64,000 bases of DNA from Pseudorasbora parva (lineage: Eukaryota > Chordata > Actinopteri > Cypriniformes > Gobionidae), in assembly GCF_024679245.1 (NCBI RefSeq), contig NC_090173.1, positions 56,320,711 through 56,384,710 of the forward strand, written 5' to 3'. The notes under the pieces are model-generated. The model searched no databases, had not been told where the DNA came from, and saw only the letters and a list, made by a program, of their open reading frames with translations. Below, one piece after another: positions 36,826 to 48,500 of the stretch; within the stretch, counting starts at the first letter, position 1, and the number at the start of each line of letters is the position of its first letter. The translations under genes were made by a program, and so were the position numbers.

Positions 36826-37148
36826 CCTTTATCCCCTCTTTTTTTTTCATTATGGCAGCAGACATGTTGTCTACTTTAGTTATTCATGATCAAAATGTGC
36901 AAAAATTAAAATCAAATTCCTGTGGCTATTTCATTAGTTCATATTTTTTCTAAAGCATCAGGACTCCAGCTGAACTTCAGTAAATGTGAACTTTTTGCCC
37001 TACATCAGAATGATATCACTTGTCTGCATAATATTCCAGTAAAAGATAAGGTCAAATATTTAGGGATTACAATTACCAAAGACCAGAAAATAAGTACGAC
37101 TGAAAATTTTGATTATAACTTCCAAAAAGCAAACCGGATATTAATTTA
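36826..37148 (+). pseudogene. LINE reverse transcriptase C-terminal part
   Basis: The frame continues from 26814 and then a second open piece reads SKASGLQLNFSKCELFAL and KVKYLGITITKD, typical of the L1 thumb region. The FADD palm motif expected between them is absent, indicating a short internal deletion near 36900. The reading ends at TAA by 37150. Confidence 0.75.
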
Positions 37149-37217
37149 ATTAACTATTGTCCATCTTCACAACACCTGCAGAACTTCTGTTAATTCGGTG
37201 CAGGTCCACATTAAAGG

Positions 37218-37746
37218 TAGCCTGACAAGCCAGACCCACATCAAGATGTTTGGTCTGGAAACTAACCATAGACAGGGCTCAATCCGAGGGGCGGGATAAA
37301 CGGTTGTCTTTCAAACTCCCTCTGCACACGATAGGATAGCGCTACACCAACCAGAGCAACGAAGGTGAAGCAGAGCTTGCTGACTGATTAAACATTCGCC
37401 GTATCCGGTCGGCTTAACTACGAACACATCTTCCCTTTTTAAGAATGACTTCAGTGCCGCTCTTTGTTCTTTTCTCAGAGAAAAGCTTAACTCCAAGTCT
37501 TCCAGAGTCGCGGTCAGAGCTGATTCGATAGACCGCCGCCGTTCGCCAGTTTCTGTGTTTACTAGATGCACGCAAACGCAACTCGGCCGTCGTCATTATG
37601 GCCCCGCCCGCCGACTCTGTACACGATGTGATTGGGCCGTCCAGATTTTGAGGAACACAGCTCAGAATGGTATTGAGAGTTCCTAGACGACACTTGCGGG
37701 CAAATTAAATTTGCTGCCGCTAGGGTGCGTCTAGATTTCTAGGCTA
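37218..37746. mobile_element. TIR element carrying a helicase-like fragment
   Basis: Ends are TAGCCTGACAAGCCAGAC and, inverted, TAGCCTAGAAATCTAGAC, about 22 bp at roughly two thirds identity. On the minus strand (37311-37571) a short frame reads LRKEQRAALKSFL then VFVVKPTGYGE. This resembles the RecQ/DEAD motif 0-I region, with Glu where the Walker A lysine should be. It looks like a captured or residual helicase exon. No target duplication is obvious. Confidence 0.5.
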
Positions 37747-39663
37747 ACAGACTGCTACATTGTTAATGCGAATCAGCAACATTGTGCTTCTCAGCCAGGT
37801 CTTCAACCTCCTCAGAACACTGAAGCTCCTCTCTGCTTCCGCAGAGGCAGTAGGAACAACCATAAGTAGTCGAACAAGTGCTTCAATTTGGTTGAAAAGT
37901 CCACGGACTTCAGGCAACTGCTTCCTCAGAATAGTTGCGTCCTCTGAAGTGGTTGTGTATGAGTATTGGAGCTTAAACATGTTCAGCTGCACCTTCAGTG
38001 ACCTTTCGTTTATTTCAGGATACTGGTCCACCACAGCAGTGTCTACATCCCCAGTTAGGAGGGCTTCCTCCAGCTTCGTCAGTGTTTTCAGACTACCCTG
38101 ATCAAACCTCTCCTTCAGCTGGCTGTCCACAGTATCCAGCACCTTGAAGAAATCAGCTCTGTAGTGTTCTTCTGGTGTTGTAGGTGTGAGTGCAGTAGTG
38201 ACATTACCAATGAAGCGTTTTGGTGGCCGGCGGATGTGCGGCATGGTTATGGGCTCAATATTTAGCTTGGTAATCATCTCTGTCGCATGGCTATATATCT
38301 CCTGGAACTTCTCCTCAGTTCTCTTTGCCCTCAGGGTGGTCCTTACACAATCTGCTGCAGAGATACCAGACACTGTTTCTGTTCGCTTCTGCAGTGTGCA
38401 ATTAAGGCACTCCAACTCTTGAATTACTTCAGTGGCCATCATGAGCCCTAAAACTCTGGTACCTTTTCCAAACCTCTCCAGCAGCCCTCTTGCTGTCACA
38501 CCAGTGTTTGAGGCATCTGTTTGGGCCATGTCCTCTAAGCTGAGTAGCACAGACTCGTACTGACGTAGCACAGACCAGATTGCTGGAGTCCTGGTTGTGC
38601 GTCTTGTTTGACACAAGGGTTGCAGGTTGTCCCAGATGCTGCAGCTGCAATATTCACAAATTTAGTTCTGTATTTACCTGAAATTTTGTACAGACAGCCA
38701 AGCTTGTGGACCCAATCCAGGGCATCAGATGTCCGTGATGATGCTGTACAAGCAGCCTGGGTGACCAGATTTGCACAGTGGGCGCCACAGTGTACAAACA
38801 AAGCCAGTGGCTGCATCTCCCTTACGCCGCATTCACACGGGGCGTAGGCGTTAACGCTTGACGGAGGGCGTGGCTGAAGCTGGGTGCTGACGCGATCGTC
38901 ATAGTGACAACAGCCAATCACATTAACTTGCCGCTTGGACCAAAACACAACACAAAAAAGCGCTACTTTTTTGGTTGTATGTGCGAGTGCGATTGCCCGT
39001 TGTAGTTGTTGTCAGCGCACTGCACAGGTGCACGAAGCTGTTAAGTACATTGAATCCTGAAAAAGCGCCGACAGCGGGAAGAATATCACGTAGTGGTCCA
39101 GGAGCTGCGTCTGGATTTTTAACGGTCTATGGTCTGGATGGTTCACGGGGCAGTAATGAACGCAATTGGCTAGCGTCTGCTGTAGGATATTTGCATACGG
39201 CGATCTGATTGGATGACGCCTGCGCTGGCGCTTGAAAAGTTGAGAATTCTTCAACTTCTGCCGCTTGCAACGCGAGTGAAGCGCCGCGACGGAACCCACA
39301 ATTCAGTTCGGCAACGGATGATGTCACCCATTCAAAGTAAATGGGAAGCGTTAACGCCTACGCCCCGTGTGAATGCAGCGTTATCCTGGCCTGTGCTCCC
39401 TTTCTTTTGCCTGACATGTTCGCTGCTCCATCATATGTCTGTCCACGCAGACCAGACAGCGGAAGATTCAAGCGCAATAACACATCTGTGGCAACTTTTG
39501 CTAGGTTTTCTACAGTAGTGCATGAGACTTCGTAAAACCCCAAGAAGACCTCGTGAGGGACCAAATGATGGTCTTCATACCTGACACATATGGCTTCCTG
39601 TTCAGTTCCTTCAGTGTCCTGTGCTCCATCAATAATAATGGGATATTGGAGGAAAGGCAGCAT
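37747..39663 (-). pseudogene. hAT transposase pseudogene (ZMYM1-like)
   Basis: Minus-strand pieces form the typical fish hAT/ZMYM1-like protein. They include LRGQTYDGAANMSGK, VHCGAHCANLVTQAAC and the C-terminal dimerisation motif PTASAEAERSFSVLRRLKTW. The N-terminal third and both transposon ends are missing. A Harbinger-type MITE interrupts it at 38825-39380, frames change near 38620, and the C-terminus is cut at 37747 by the neighbouring TIR element. The transposition enzyme is inactive here. Confidence 0.85.
38825..39380. mobile_element. PIF-Harbinger-type MITE
   Basis: The ends carry CGCCGCATTCACACGGGGCG and, inverted, CGCTGCATTCACACGGGGCG, continuing through TAGGCGTTAACGCTT, about 36 bp in all. 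TTA flanks both sides (38822-38824 and 39381-39383), the 3-bp duplication of this superfamily. It sits inside the hAT transposase pseudogene. No transposase. Confidence 0.85.
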
Positions 39664-40504
39664 GTAAATTGAGCTAATGATTTCCTATTTCCTATACTAT
39701 TTCATAGTAATTATGATAAATTCAGCTTTGATCACAGGAAGAAATTACACTTTACTATATATTCATATAGAGAAAAGATATTTTACATTTGAATAATATT
39801 TCACAATATCACAGCTTTTTTGTATTTTAATAACATAAATGCAGCATTGGTGAGCAGAAGAGACTTCTTTATAAACATTTAAAAAATCATACCATTTTCA
39901 AACTTTTGTTTGAGTAGTGTATAAAATTAAATGGCTGACAACGATTTTGGATCGCTATAGGTTGGCCTGTATGTCTGGTACGATAGGGGCCCAACCTCAT
40001 ATTCTTTCATAGGGCCCAAAATGGCTAGCGATGCCCCTGATTCAAACTGTATTCACTATTTATCATGTACACTTCTTTTATCACCGACAAATCAAAATCA
40101 CCTGGCCTTTGATACAGCACATAACCTACCTGTAATGTTGTGCTGCTAGTGCTTTTCCCTATCTCGCCCTCTGTTGTGAAGCAGCTCCACCTCATCTGTG
40201 CTCTGATATGAAAACAACCGAGTTATGATCGCATCGAGTCCACCGAACGATTCCCGGCTCCACCCACATAAACAGCTGCACCTGTTCACAACAATCAGCA
40301 CAGCAATAGAGGGAGAGCAACAGAGAAAGAGAGAGAGAGAGAGCATATAACGCAGCTTTTGCTCCACACACACACAGCAACGTTACCACACCACGAACAA
40401 ACACTCAGTAACAATCAGAAACGTAACAAACATACTTCTGTTATGTAGAGCCTGAGTCCGATTGTACATAAAAAGCAAACTTACCGGGGCGCCTTCGTTT
40501 GCCC
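39664..40504. other. Unassigned intergenic stretch
   Basis: AT-rich to about 40140, then mixed sequence with a GA run at 40325-40345. No gene or complete element is supported. Confidence 0.5.
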
Positions 40505-40918
40505 TTAAAGGGTTAGTTCACCCAAAAATGAAATGTCTGTCATTAACTCCTCACCCTAATGTCGTTCCACACCCGTAAGACCTCCGTTCATCTTCACACA
40601 CAGTTTAAGATATTTTATATTTAGTCCGAGAGCGTATGCAAGTGTATGCACACTACACTGTCCATGTCCAGAAAGGGAATAAAAACATCATCAAAGTAGT
40701 CCATATGAGACATCAGTGGGTTAATTAGAGTCTCTTGAAGAATCCAAAATACATTTGGGTCCAAATATAACAAAAACTACGACTTTATTCAGCATTATGT
40801 ATAACCTACCTTACAGAGACAGTCATGATAGTGTGCAAACACTTGCATACGCTCTCTGACTAAATATAAAATATCTTAAATTTTGTGTGAAGATGAACGG
40901 AGGTCTTACGGGTGTGGA
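40505..40918. mobile_element. Angel-like foldback MITE, right end truncated
   Basis: The left terminus is TTAAAGGGTTAGTTCACCC. About 90 bases (left arm to about 40660, right arm from about 40820) are inverted copies sharing CGTAAGACCTCCGTTCATCT and GAGCGTATGCAAGTGT. The right terminus is lost where the LINE tail begins. Confidence 0.75.
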
Positions 40919-42475
40919 CATTTTACATTTACATTTAATCATTTAGCAGACGCTTTTATCCAAAGCGACTTACAAAAAAGGGGAGAGTAATAGAAGCAAC
41001 GAAACAGACAAGGCCAACAACCTGTAAGAGCTGTAAGAAATCTCAATTAATTAGCACAGTACTTTTTTTTTATTTTTTTATAGACATCTACAACAAAAAC
41101 TCACGTACGCAAAATGCCGAACACTGGATTTTGATAGCTATGATAACCCATTAGGACTAAGGCTGTTGCCCCAACTGTTGTCGTTAATGCAGATTCAGTG
41201 GCCCAATGGGTTGGTTTTGTATGGCATTCTAGCTAAACGCGGAGCAATAGCCATCTACAACAAAAACTCACGTACGCAATATACAGAACACTGGATTTTG
41301 ATAGTTATGATAACTATGTAACACACCCGCCTGAAGGCACATCCGGATGAGAGACGTAGATATGATCCGGGAGTGTGCGCTTTTTGGTCGTTGCTGTGGT
41401 GATCAGTAAGTGCTATTCTGTATTGGTCAAGTGCAATTGGAAAAGATGTGTCTTAAGATGTTTTTTAAAAATGGCTACAGACTCGGCAGCACAAATAGAG
41501 ATCGGCAGGTCATTCCACCAGGTGGGAACGGTCCAGGAAAATGTCCGTGAGAGCGATTTCATGCCTCTTTGGGATGGAACCACGAGGCGCAGCTCGCTCG
41601 CAGAACGCAAGCTTCTGAAGGGTGTGTAAGTCTGAACAAGTGATTTTAGGTATATTGGTGCAGAGCCAGTGGTTGTTTTGTAGGCGAGAACTAGTGCCTT
41701 GAATTTGATGCGAGCACCTATTGGCAACCAGTGCAGTCTGATGAAGAGAGGCGTAACATGCGCTCTCTTCGGCTCATTAAAGACCATTCTCGCCGCTGCA
41801 TTCTGGATCAGCTGCAAGGGTTTGATAGTGCATGCTGGAAGCCCAGCCAGAAGAGCATTACAATAGTCCAGTCTGGAGAGAACAAGAGCTTGAACCAGGA
41901 GTTGTGCAGCCTGTTCTGATAGGAAGGGTCTAATCTTTCTAATGTTGTATAAAGCAAATCTGCAGGACCGGGCTGTTGCAGTAATGTGGTCAGTGAAGTT
42001 TAACTGGTCATCAATCACAACTCAAAGGTTTCTGGCTGTCCTTGATGGAGATATGGTCGATGAACCAAGCTGAATGGAGAAATTTTGATGAAGTGCTGGG
42101 TTGGTTGAGAAAACAAGTAATTCTGTCTTTGCAAGATTGAGTTTAAGATGATGCTCCTTCATCCAGTCAGAAATGTCTGTCAGACAGGCAGCGATACGAA
42201 CACTGACTGTAGGATCATCTGGTTGAAATGAGAAGTAGAGTTGAGTGTCATCAGCACAGCAGTGATAGGAGAAGCCGTGTTTCTGAATGACAGAACCTAA
42301 TGATGACATGTAGATGGAGAAGAGAAGTGGTCCAAGCACTGAGCCCTGGGGAACCCCAGTAGCTAGATGATGTGACTTAGACACTACACCTCTCCATGAC
42401 ACCCTGTAGGACCTACCAGAGAGGTAAGACCTGAACCACTGGAGAACAGTTCCTGAGATCCCCGTCGTCTTAAAC
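40919..42475 (-). mobile_element. L2-clade LINE, 5-prime truncated
   Basis: The minus strand carries the C-terminal half of reverse transcriptase followed by a 3-prime region. That region ends in the typical fish L2 tail, with AAGTCGCTTTGGATAAAAGC and then TAAATGTAAATG repeats at 40921-40980. The 3-prime region contains a duplicated block of about 65 bases (near 41085 and 41250). Confidence 0.8.
41413..42402 (-). pseudogene. L2 LINE reverse transcriptase, C-terminal half
   Basis: Reading begins in SHHLATGVPQGSVLGPLLF and shows the palm motif as CADDTQLYF, with Cys in the place of the usual Tyr. It continues in a neighbouring frame after 42020 with LSRLDYCNALLAGLP and IQNAAARMVF, and ends at a stop near 41413. 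The N-terminal RT and endonuclease are missing, as in most truncated L2 insertions. Confidence 0.85.
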
Positions 42476-42505
42476 TGGATTAACTTTTATGTCTTTTTGC
42501 AATAG

Positions 42506-43515
42506 GCCTGATGCCGTTGAAAGAGGAGAGTCGAGATCTCTTGGAAGAGAAGGTGGAAATGGAAGAGAAAGATACGTACAAGAAACATGAAGAAAAATCT
42601 TTTAGTTGCTCACAGACTGAAAAAACTGCCTCACAAAAAAAGGCTCAAAAGACAGAGACTAAAGATGATTTCACCTGCCTTCTGTGTGGACTATGTTTCA
42701 AAAAGCATGGAAACCTTGACGTCCACATGGGAGTTCACACTCGTATAAGGAATTTCCCCTGCCAACAGTGTGGAATGAATTTTAATAAAAAAGAAAACCT
42801 TAAAGTCCACATGAGAACTCACACTGGAGAGAAGCCGTACACCTGCTCTCAGTGTGGAAAGAGTTGCAGTCTACAAGGAAACCTTAAAATACACATGAGA
42901 ACTCATACTGGAGAGAAGCTTTTCCCATGTTCTCAGTGTGGAATGAATTTTAATAAAAAAGAAAACCTTAAAGTCCACATGAGAACTCACACTGGAGAGA
43001 AGCCGTACACCTGCTCTCAGTGTGGAAAGAGTTGCAGTCTACAAGGAAACCTTAAAATACACATGAGAACTCATACTGGAGAGAAGCTTTTCCCATGTTC
43101 TCAGTGTGGAATGAGTTTCAGGCAAAAAGGACACCTGAACAGGCACATGAGAACTCACACTGGAGAGAAGCCGTACACCTGCTCTGAGTGTGCAAAGAGT
43201 TGCAATATACAAGGAAACCTTAAAAAACACATGATAACTCACACTCGAGAGAAGCTTTTCACGTGTTCTCAGTGTGGAACGAGTTTCAGGCAAAAAGGAC
43301 ACCTGAACAGGCACATGAGAGTTCACACTGGAGAGAAGCCTTACACCTGCTCTCAGTGTGGAAAGAGTTTCACTCAGAAAGAAAACCTTATAAAACACAA
43401 GAACATGCACACTCCAAAAAAGGCTTTCAATCTGCCCTCATTGTGGAGACAGTTTCAGTCAAGATGGAAACCTTATAGTCCACAAGAGAATTCATTCTGG
43501 GGAGAAGTAGAATAA
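42506..43515 (+). CDS. C2H2 zinc-finger protein, terminal exon with nine fingers
   Basis: The exon follows a good acceptor (TTTTTGCAATAG) and has an in-frame ATG at 42511, encoding 334 residues. The N-terminal EEK-rich segment with SFSCSQTEK is typical of fish gastrula-type finger proteins. Nine CX2CX12HX3H fingers with TGEKPY linkers span about residues 55-305. Fingers 2-3 and 4-5 are an exact 168-bp tandem duplication. A tenth finger is visible one base out of frame after 43430, ending in its own TAG, so a single inserted base garbles the last 27 residues. It probably binds DNA in the nucleus. The upstream first exon is not identified; the region before it is LINE sequence. Confidence 0.85.
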
Positions 43516-43651
43516 AGAAAACATTTCTAAACTTTTCCTAAAGTATTCATATGTGAAACTGATTTAGAAGCTGTACTTATGCCCTTGATGTGTGTTAATG
43601 TTTCTGCAAACTCAAGTATGGCAGACTGACTTTGTGAGAGACATAATCTGA

Positions 43652-43657
43652 AATAAA
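43652..43657 (+). promoter_or_regulatory. Candidate polyadenylation signal of the zinc-finger gene
   Basis: AATAAA lies about 137 bases after the stop codon on the plus strand. Confidence 0.55.
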
Positions 43658-43663
43658 AAATCC

Positions 43664-43893
43664 AGAAATCACAATGTATGATTTTTTAACTATTTATTTG
43701 TATGATACAGCTGCAAATAAGTATTTGAACACCTGTCTATCAGCTAGAGTTCTGACCCTCAAAGACCTGTTAGTCTGCTTTTAAAGTGTCCACCTCCACT
43801 CCATTTATTATCCTAAATTAGATGCACCTGTTTGGAGGTCATTAGCTGCATAAAGACACCTGTCCACCCCATACAATCAGTAAGAATCATGCA
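43664..43893 (+). mobile_element. Tc1/mariner end fragment
   Basis: GTATTTGAACACCTGTCTAT and the following text through AAAGACACCTGTCCACCCC match the 5-prime untranslated region of fish Tc1-like elements as I remember them. It stops before any transposase codons. Confidence 0.6.
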
Positions 43894-44709
43894 TAATAGC
43901 CCCTGCCCCGTGTCACACCGTGTCTGCTCCTGCTACAAACAGTGCGTCCAGATCTGCCTCACACGGCCGCCGAGTGTGCACAGCCTGGACCACTGTTACT
44001 GTCATTTTGACTCCCCACCCTGCCTCCACGTTGCCCCCGAACTGTCCTATGAATACTTCGACCTCGTCTAACATACCCAGTGGCATTAGATAAAGTCTCC
44101 ACCACAATACCGTCGCAGCGATCGGGAGAGGCGTGCGGTCAGAGAATAATAATAATAATAATGCATTTTATTTAATCACGCCTTCCATGACAACCAAGGT
44201 CACCTCACAATGAAAATACAATTCATGGGGAGCGCGGTAAAAATCTCCGACGGCCGCCTCATTCCCAACACTAACACACCTGCTAACTTTGCGATGAACA
44301 CTCTGACCCTTGGAAACCTTGTTCCCACCACTGACAATGGCCAAAGGACAAAGGTTTGTGCTTAGTGTAACGTTAGCGTTAGTTTCACTTTCAGAATCAC
44401 CGTCATCTCATAGAAGACCCAACACTTCATTAAGGGTAAGCTTTATTGATGCCATTATAAAATAATAATAGTAATAATAATCTAATGTAAAAACTCGCTG
44501 ACGTTGACAATGCTATGATAAAACGGCTCACACCTGCTCCGCTTTTGTTTGCACTGATTCAATACACTCTTGCTGTAGATTTTGTCAGGGATGAAGTACG
44601 ACATGTCTACCATCTAGTGGAGGGGAGGTTGAATGAAATTTGACACCCTATTTGACAAAATTGGCCTTTTTATTCAGTGCCGCATCTTGTTGAGTAAACT
44701 AGCACATGT
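43894..44709. other. Unassigned stretch
   Basis: Contains an (AAT)n run at 44147-44162 and a short open frame (43832-44071) that matches nothing. No gene supported. Confidence 0.5.
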
Positions 44710-44726
44710 CCCAGATAGCATGGTGA

Positions 44727-44940
44727 CATTGATTCAATGTTGAAATTCCATCAGAATCATCATTTTGGTTGAGGTTGAAATTTCAATGCTAAGTAATATT
44801 GGATCAATGTTGAAAATTCAATGCTAACACCATACTGGACCAATGTTGAAAATTCACTGCTAAATAATATTGGATCAATGTTGATAATTCCATGCTTTTC
44901 AGTGTTGAAAAGACAAACATTGAATCAATGCTGATGTTTG
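44727..44940. repeat. Subterminal repeats, left
   Basis: Imperfect copies of ATTGGATCAATGTTGAAAATTC recur roughly every 45-55 bases. They face the related array near 53140-53460. Confidence 0.65.
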
Positions 44941-45587
44941 GTCATCTTAATTCTCCACCGGTGAGGCTTACGGTCAATCTATCTGTCCCATTATTCAACA
45001 TGTTAAGGCAAGTCCAAATCAATTGGCTACATTTGTGTGAATGTGAGCACATTTATTATCCTCAAAGGATACCACGAGTACACCAACGAGTGTGTGGATT
45101 AACAAAGAATACATAAATGTAAATTTTGTAATTGTAAGCCTTTCTTTAAATTTTTCTGGAAGAGTTAAAATTGTATGTGTGTTTGATGTCTGACTCTTCC
45201 AATAAAAAAGCTGTAAAAACTATGAATCTTTTTAAAAGGTATATTATTTTCCTGCTTAATGTTGTCATTCTGTGTTTCATGTTATTATAATAAAAAATGC
45301 AAAAAACAAATAAAAACAAAGAACTTCTACCATAAATTTAGTCTATCAGTTTTAAATAAATAAAAATGTAGCCTATTATTATTATTTAAATCATGTAGAA
45401 TGTACATGCTAGTACATGAATGTACAAGTTAATAAAGAATTTAGAATATGTGTCCCTACCTATCGAATGCGCCACAATCCAATCCAGCAGGTGGTGGTAA
45501 TGCACCTTCAAGACATCCACCAATCAGATCAAAGCAAGCGCAGCTGAACAGACTTCAATCGCGAAAAAGAGACACAGGACAACGACC

Positions 45588-48500
45588 ATGTTTTTTAGAG
45601 GTAAGTAGGCCTACAAAAATATATTTATACAATTCATCTCAATTTTTATTTAGTTTTTTTATTCATCTTTATGTTTTACAACTTGTGTGCTTCTGAGAGT
45701 TTTAGTGAACTGCAATGTTAATAATAGTCACATGAGCGCCCTCGTAAGTTACACAACCAACGGCCAGGATAATATTAATACATTGAGTTTCAGTTTGTTT
45801 TTCACCAAACCATATCATATTTGTATTCATTTTTTTTCTTAAGATTGGCATATACACTGTGAATTGCGTCCGAATTCTGACTCGTGCAACTCTTTTTTTT
45901 TTCTTTTTTTTTTGGTCGTGCGTCGTGCGTCACAACACCGTTGTGAGGTGTTCATCTATTTTATGAGATGATTTTTGTATTAAGATGATTCATCTGTGCG
46001 TGCAACGAGTAAAATGAATGTGCGGCGCGGATCCACAAACGTATCTTACTCGGTGCACGCACAGATGAATCATTTTGAATCATCCCATATTCGTCCAGTG
46101 TATAAACGAGAGGCGATCGGAAGGTTAGATGTATTTCTGTCAGTAATTGTGTTCACCACTCGTGAGAGTATCTCACAGCTGAAGCAGAACTAGAACTGAT
46201 TGACCTATTAGCGCGGTGAGGGGAAATACAATCAGCTCGTAGATCTGCTTCAGCTGTACGATATCATCACGAGAGCAGATCACAATTACATCATTACAGT
46301 TTAATCTTTAATGCAGCAAGAAAAAAGAAAAGAGTGATGCTGCGTCCCAATTCGCCTACTTATACTACGTCCTAAAAGTATGTACTCTTTTTGTGAAGAA
46401 AAGGTATATACTTTTGAGTGTGTAGCAGAAAAGTATGCAAGTTTCGGGACATACTACTTCGCCATCTTTAACGGACTCTGTCGCTTAGTTACGTGCATCC
46501 CGTCACCGTTTATCTGCGCTGTCAATCATCGTCAGATTCGTCACAGTTCAAATCCTTCACATTCAGTTTAATCTCCTACCGTATCGGAGAGAAATGTAGC
46601 CGCACGTTGATCTGCCATGTGTGGGTCTTTGTGGGTCAGAGACTCTCCTCGTGTGTTTGCAGTTTAAATATAATGATGCATTTAAAAGTTAATGACCAAA
46701 CGTGTCATTACAAAAGTTCACAATGCTGCTGCAGGTGAAATATAATGTGGACAACACTGAATAAATATATATTTGTCGGGTTAAATATTGATAGTTTGTC
46801 ACTCAACCCCCTTTATCTAAACTTCTCTACTTAACCGTCGAACTCGCACATCCGTCATGCTTGTAGTTTTTTAACGCTTTTTATCTGCGTTTGTAGTTCT
46901 AATCGAATCCTCGTCCAACTCGCAATGGGTTGTGGGCAATATCAGCCGTTAGAGTGCCCATCGATCCATACTACGAATTCGGACCGGAAATAGTAAACCA
47001 TCCGGGAATCTTTGGAATACTCTTTTCAACATACTACGATTTGGGACATACTAATTCTATTTTCGAATACTATTTAGGATGGATAGTATGCGAATTGGGA
47101 CGCAGGGTGAGATTTTTAAGTTCTGTAGGCAGCTATGTCAAACTACAGAAATTTAGTAAACAGTTGTGCCTCCAATTCGTGTTGTAAAATGGAAAAAAAA
47201 TCTCTTCCAAACCACCATGTAGCCTATACAGCTCCTCTTTTATTTTCTTAATTTAACTATTTGGTCATTCATTTACTTGTTTCATTTTCACACTTTATTT
47301 ATTTACTATTAAATACAATAATATTATTAGATAAAACACCGGATATAGTCACTTTGCTCTTTCTTTCATTGTGTGTCTGCAGGTCCTTTAAAGTCTATTT
47401 TAAAATGCATTAAATAGTCCTGAATTTAATGTTACCGTGTTTTAACTGGGATATCAAGATTTTGATAAAATTTCAAGTTTCACTTCATTTTGTATTAGGC
47501 TATTGTAACTAAGTTCGTAATGTGAGGAAGGAAGAGGACACGGGGGTCGGCTGGACGGTTGATGCTCTTTTATTTATAAACTCAATGTTCAAAGCACACT
47601 TAGTAGTGTGGAGATTCTTTCCAACTCAAAACACTCGCGATCACTTCCGGGTCGGCACTTCCGGCTTCCGGTTTCTCAGACTGTGTTCGGGCATCAACCG
47701 TCCGTCTCTCTCTCTCCCTGGTCTCTGGTTCCACCGAGGTTTTATACCCTCTCCGCGCTCATTACTGGAACAAGAGACAGGTGTTATTAATCTGCGTCCA
47801 ACCCACTCACTTACCGCTCGTCCCGCGGCTCTCTCTCCCACTGCAGACCTCGCTGAACCACGCCCCCCTTGCCACATACCCCCACCGCCCGACTCAGGCC
47901 GCCCCCCCCCCCCATTTCTGGAGAGGAAATCGGCCACCGCCATCTGAGCACCCGGCCTGTGGACCACCTTGAACTTAAACGGCTGAAGAGCTAGATACCA
48001 ACGGGTGATCCGCGCGTTGGTATCCTTCATGCGGTGGAGCCATTGGAGAGGAGCGTGGTCCGACCAGAGGGTGAACTCCCGCCCAGGAGGTAGTAGCGGA
48101 GGGTGAGAACGGCCCACCTGATGGCCAGACACTCCTTCTCTATGGTGCTGTACTTAGCTTCCCTCTTGGAGAGCTTACGGCTAATGTACAGCACCGGCCG
48201 CTCTCCCCCCTCCACCTCCTGGGCCAGGACTGCGCCCAGCCCCCTGTCCGACGCGTCAGTCTGCAACAAGAAAGTGAGAGAAAAGTCAGGGGAGTGTAAA
48301 AGCAGCCCGCCACATAGAGCAGCCTTTACTCGGGTAAAAGCCTGTTGACACGGCTCCGTCCACTGGACCGTATCTGGAAGCCCCTTTCTAGTCAGGTCAG
48401 TCAAAGGGCTGGTGAGGTCCGAATAATTTGGTATGAACCGTCTATAATATCCCGCCAGCCCCAAGAACTGCCTGACCTCCTTTTTGGTCTTGGGTCTCGG

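Larger units (their letters stand above)
21780..37217 (+). mobile_element. L1/Tx1-type LINE split into three pieces by later insertions
   Basis: Endonuclease and reverse transcriptase homology runs through 21870-22437, resumes at 25376-26814 and again at 36826-37217. Both gaps are closed precisely by target-site duplications of the inserted elements. The left boundary is approximate. The copy is decayed: frameshifts in the endonuclease part, and the RT box C aspartates are missing. Confidence 0.85.

Noticed and set aside
42022..42475. Possible upstream first exon of the zinc-finger gene
   Set aside because: The sequence before the acceptor is minus-strand L2 reverse transcriptase, so no 5-prime exon could be supported within the window.
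47522..47947. Open frames within the LTR, repeated near 52207-52603
   Set aside because: They lie on the strand opposite the gypsy genes and repeat in both LTRs; shadows of LTR sequence.
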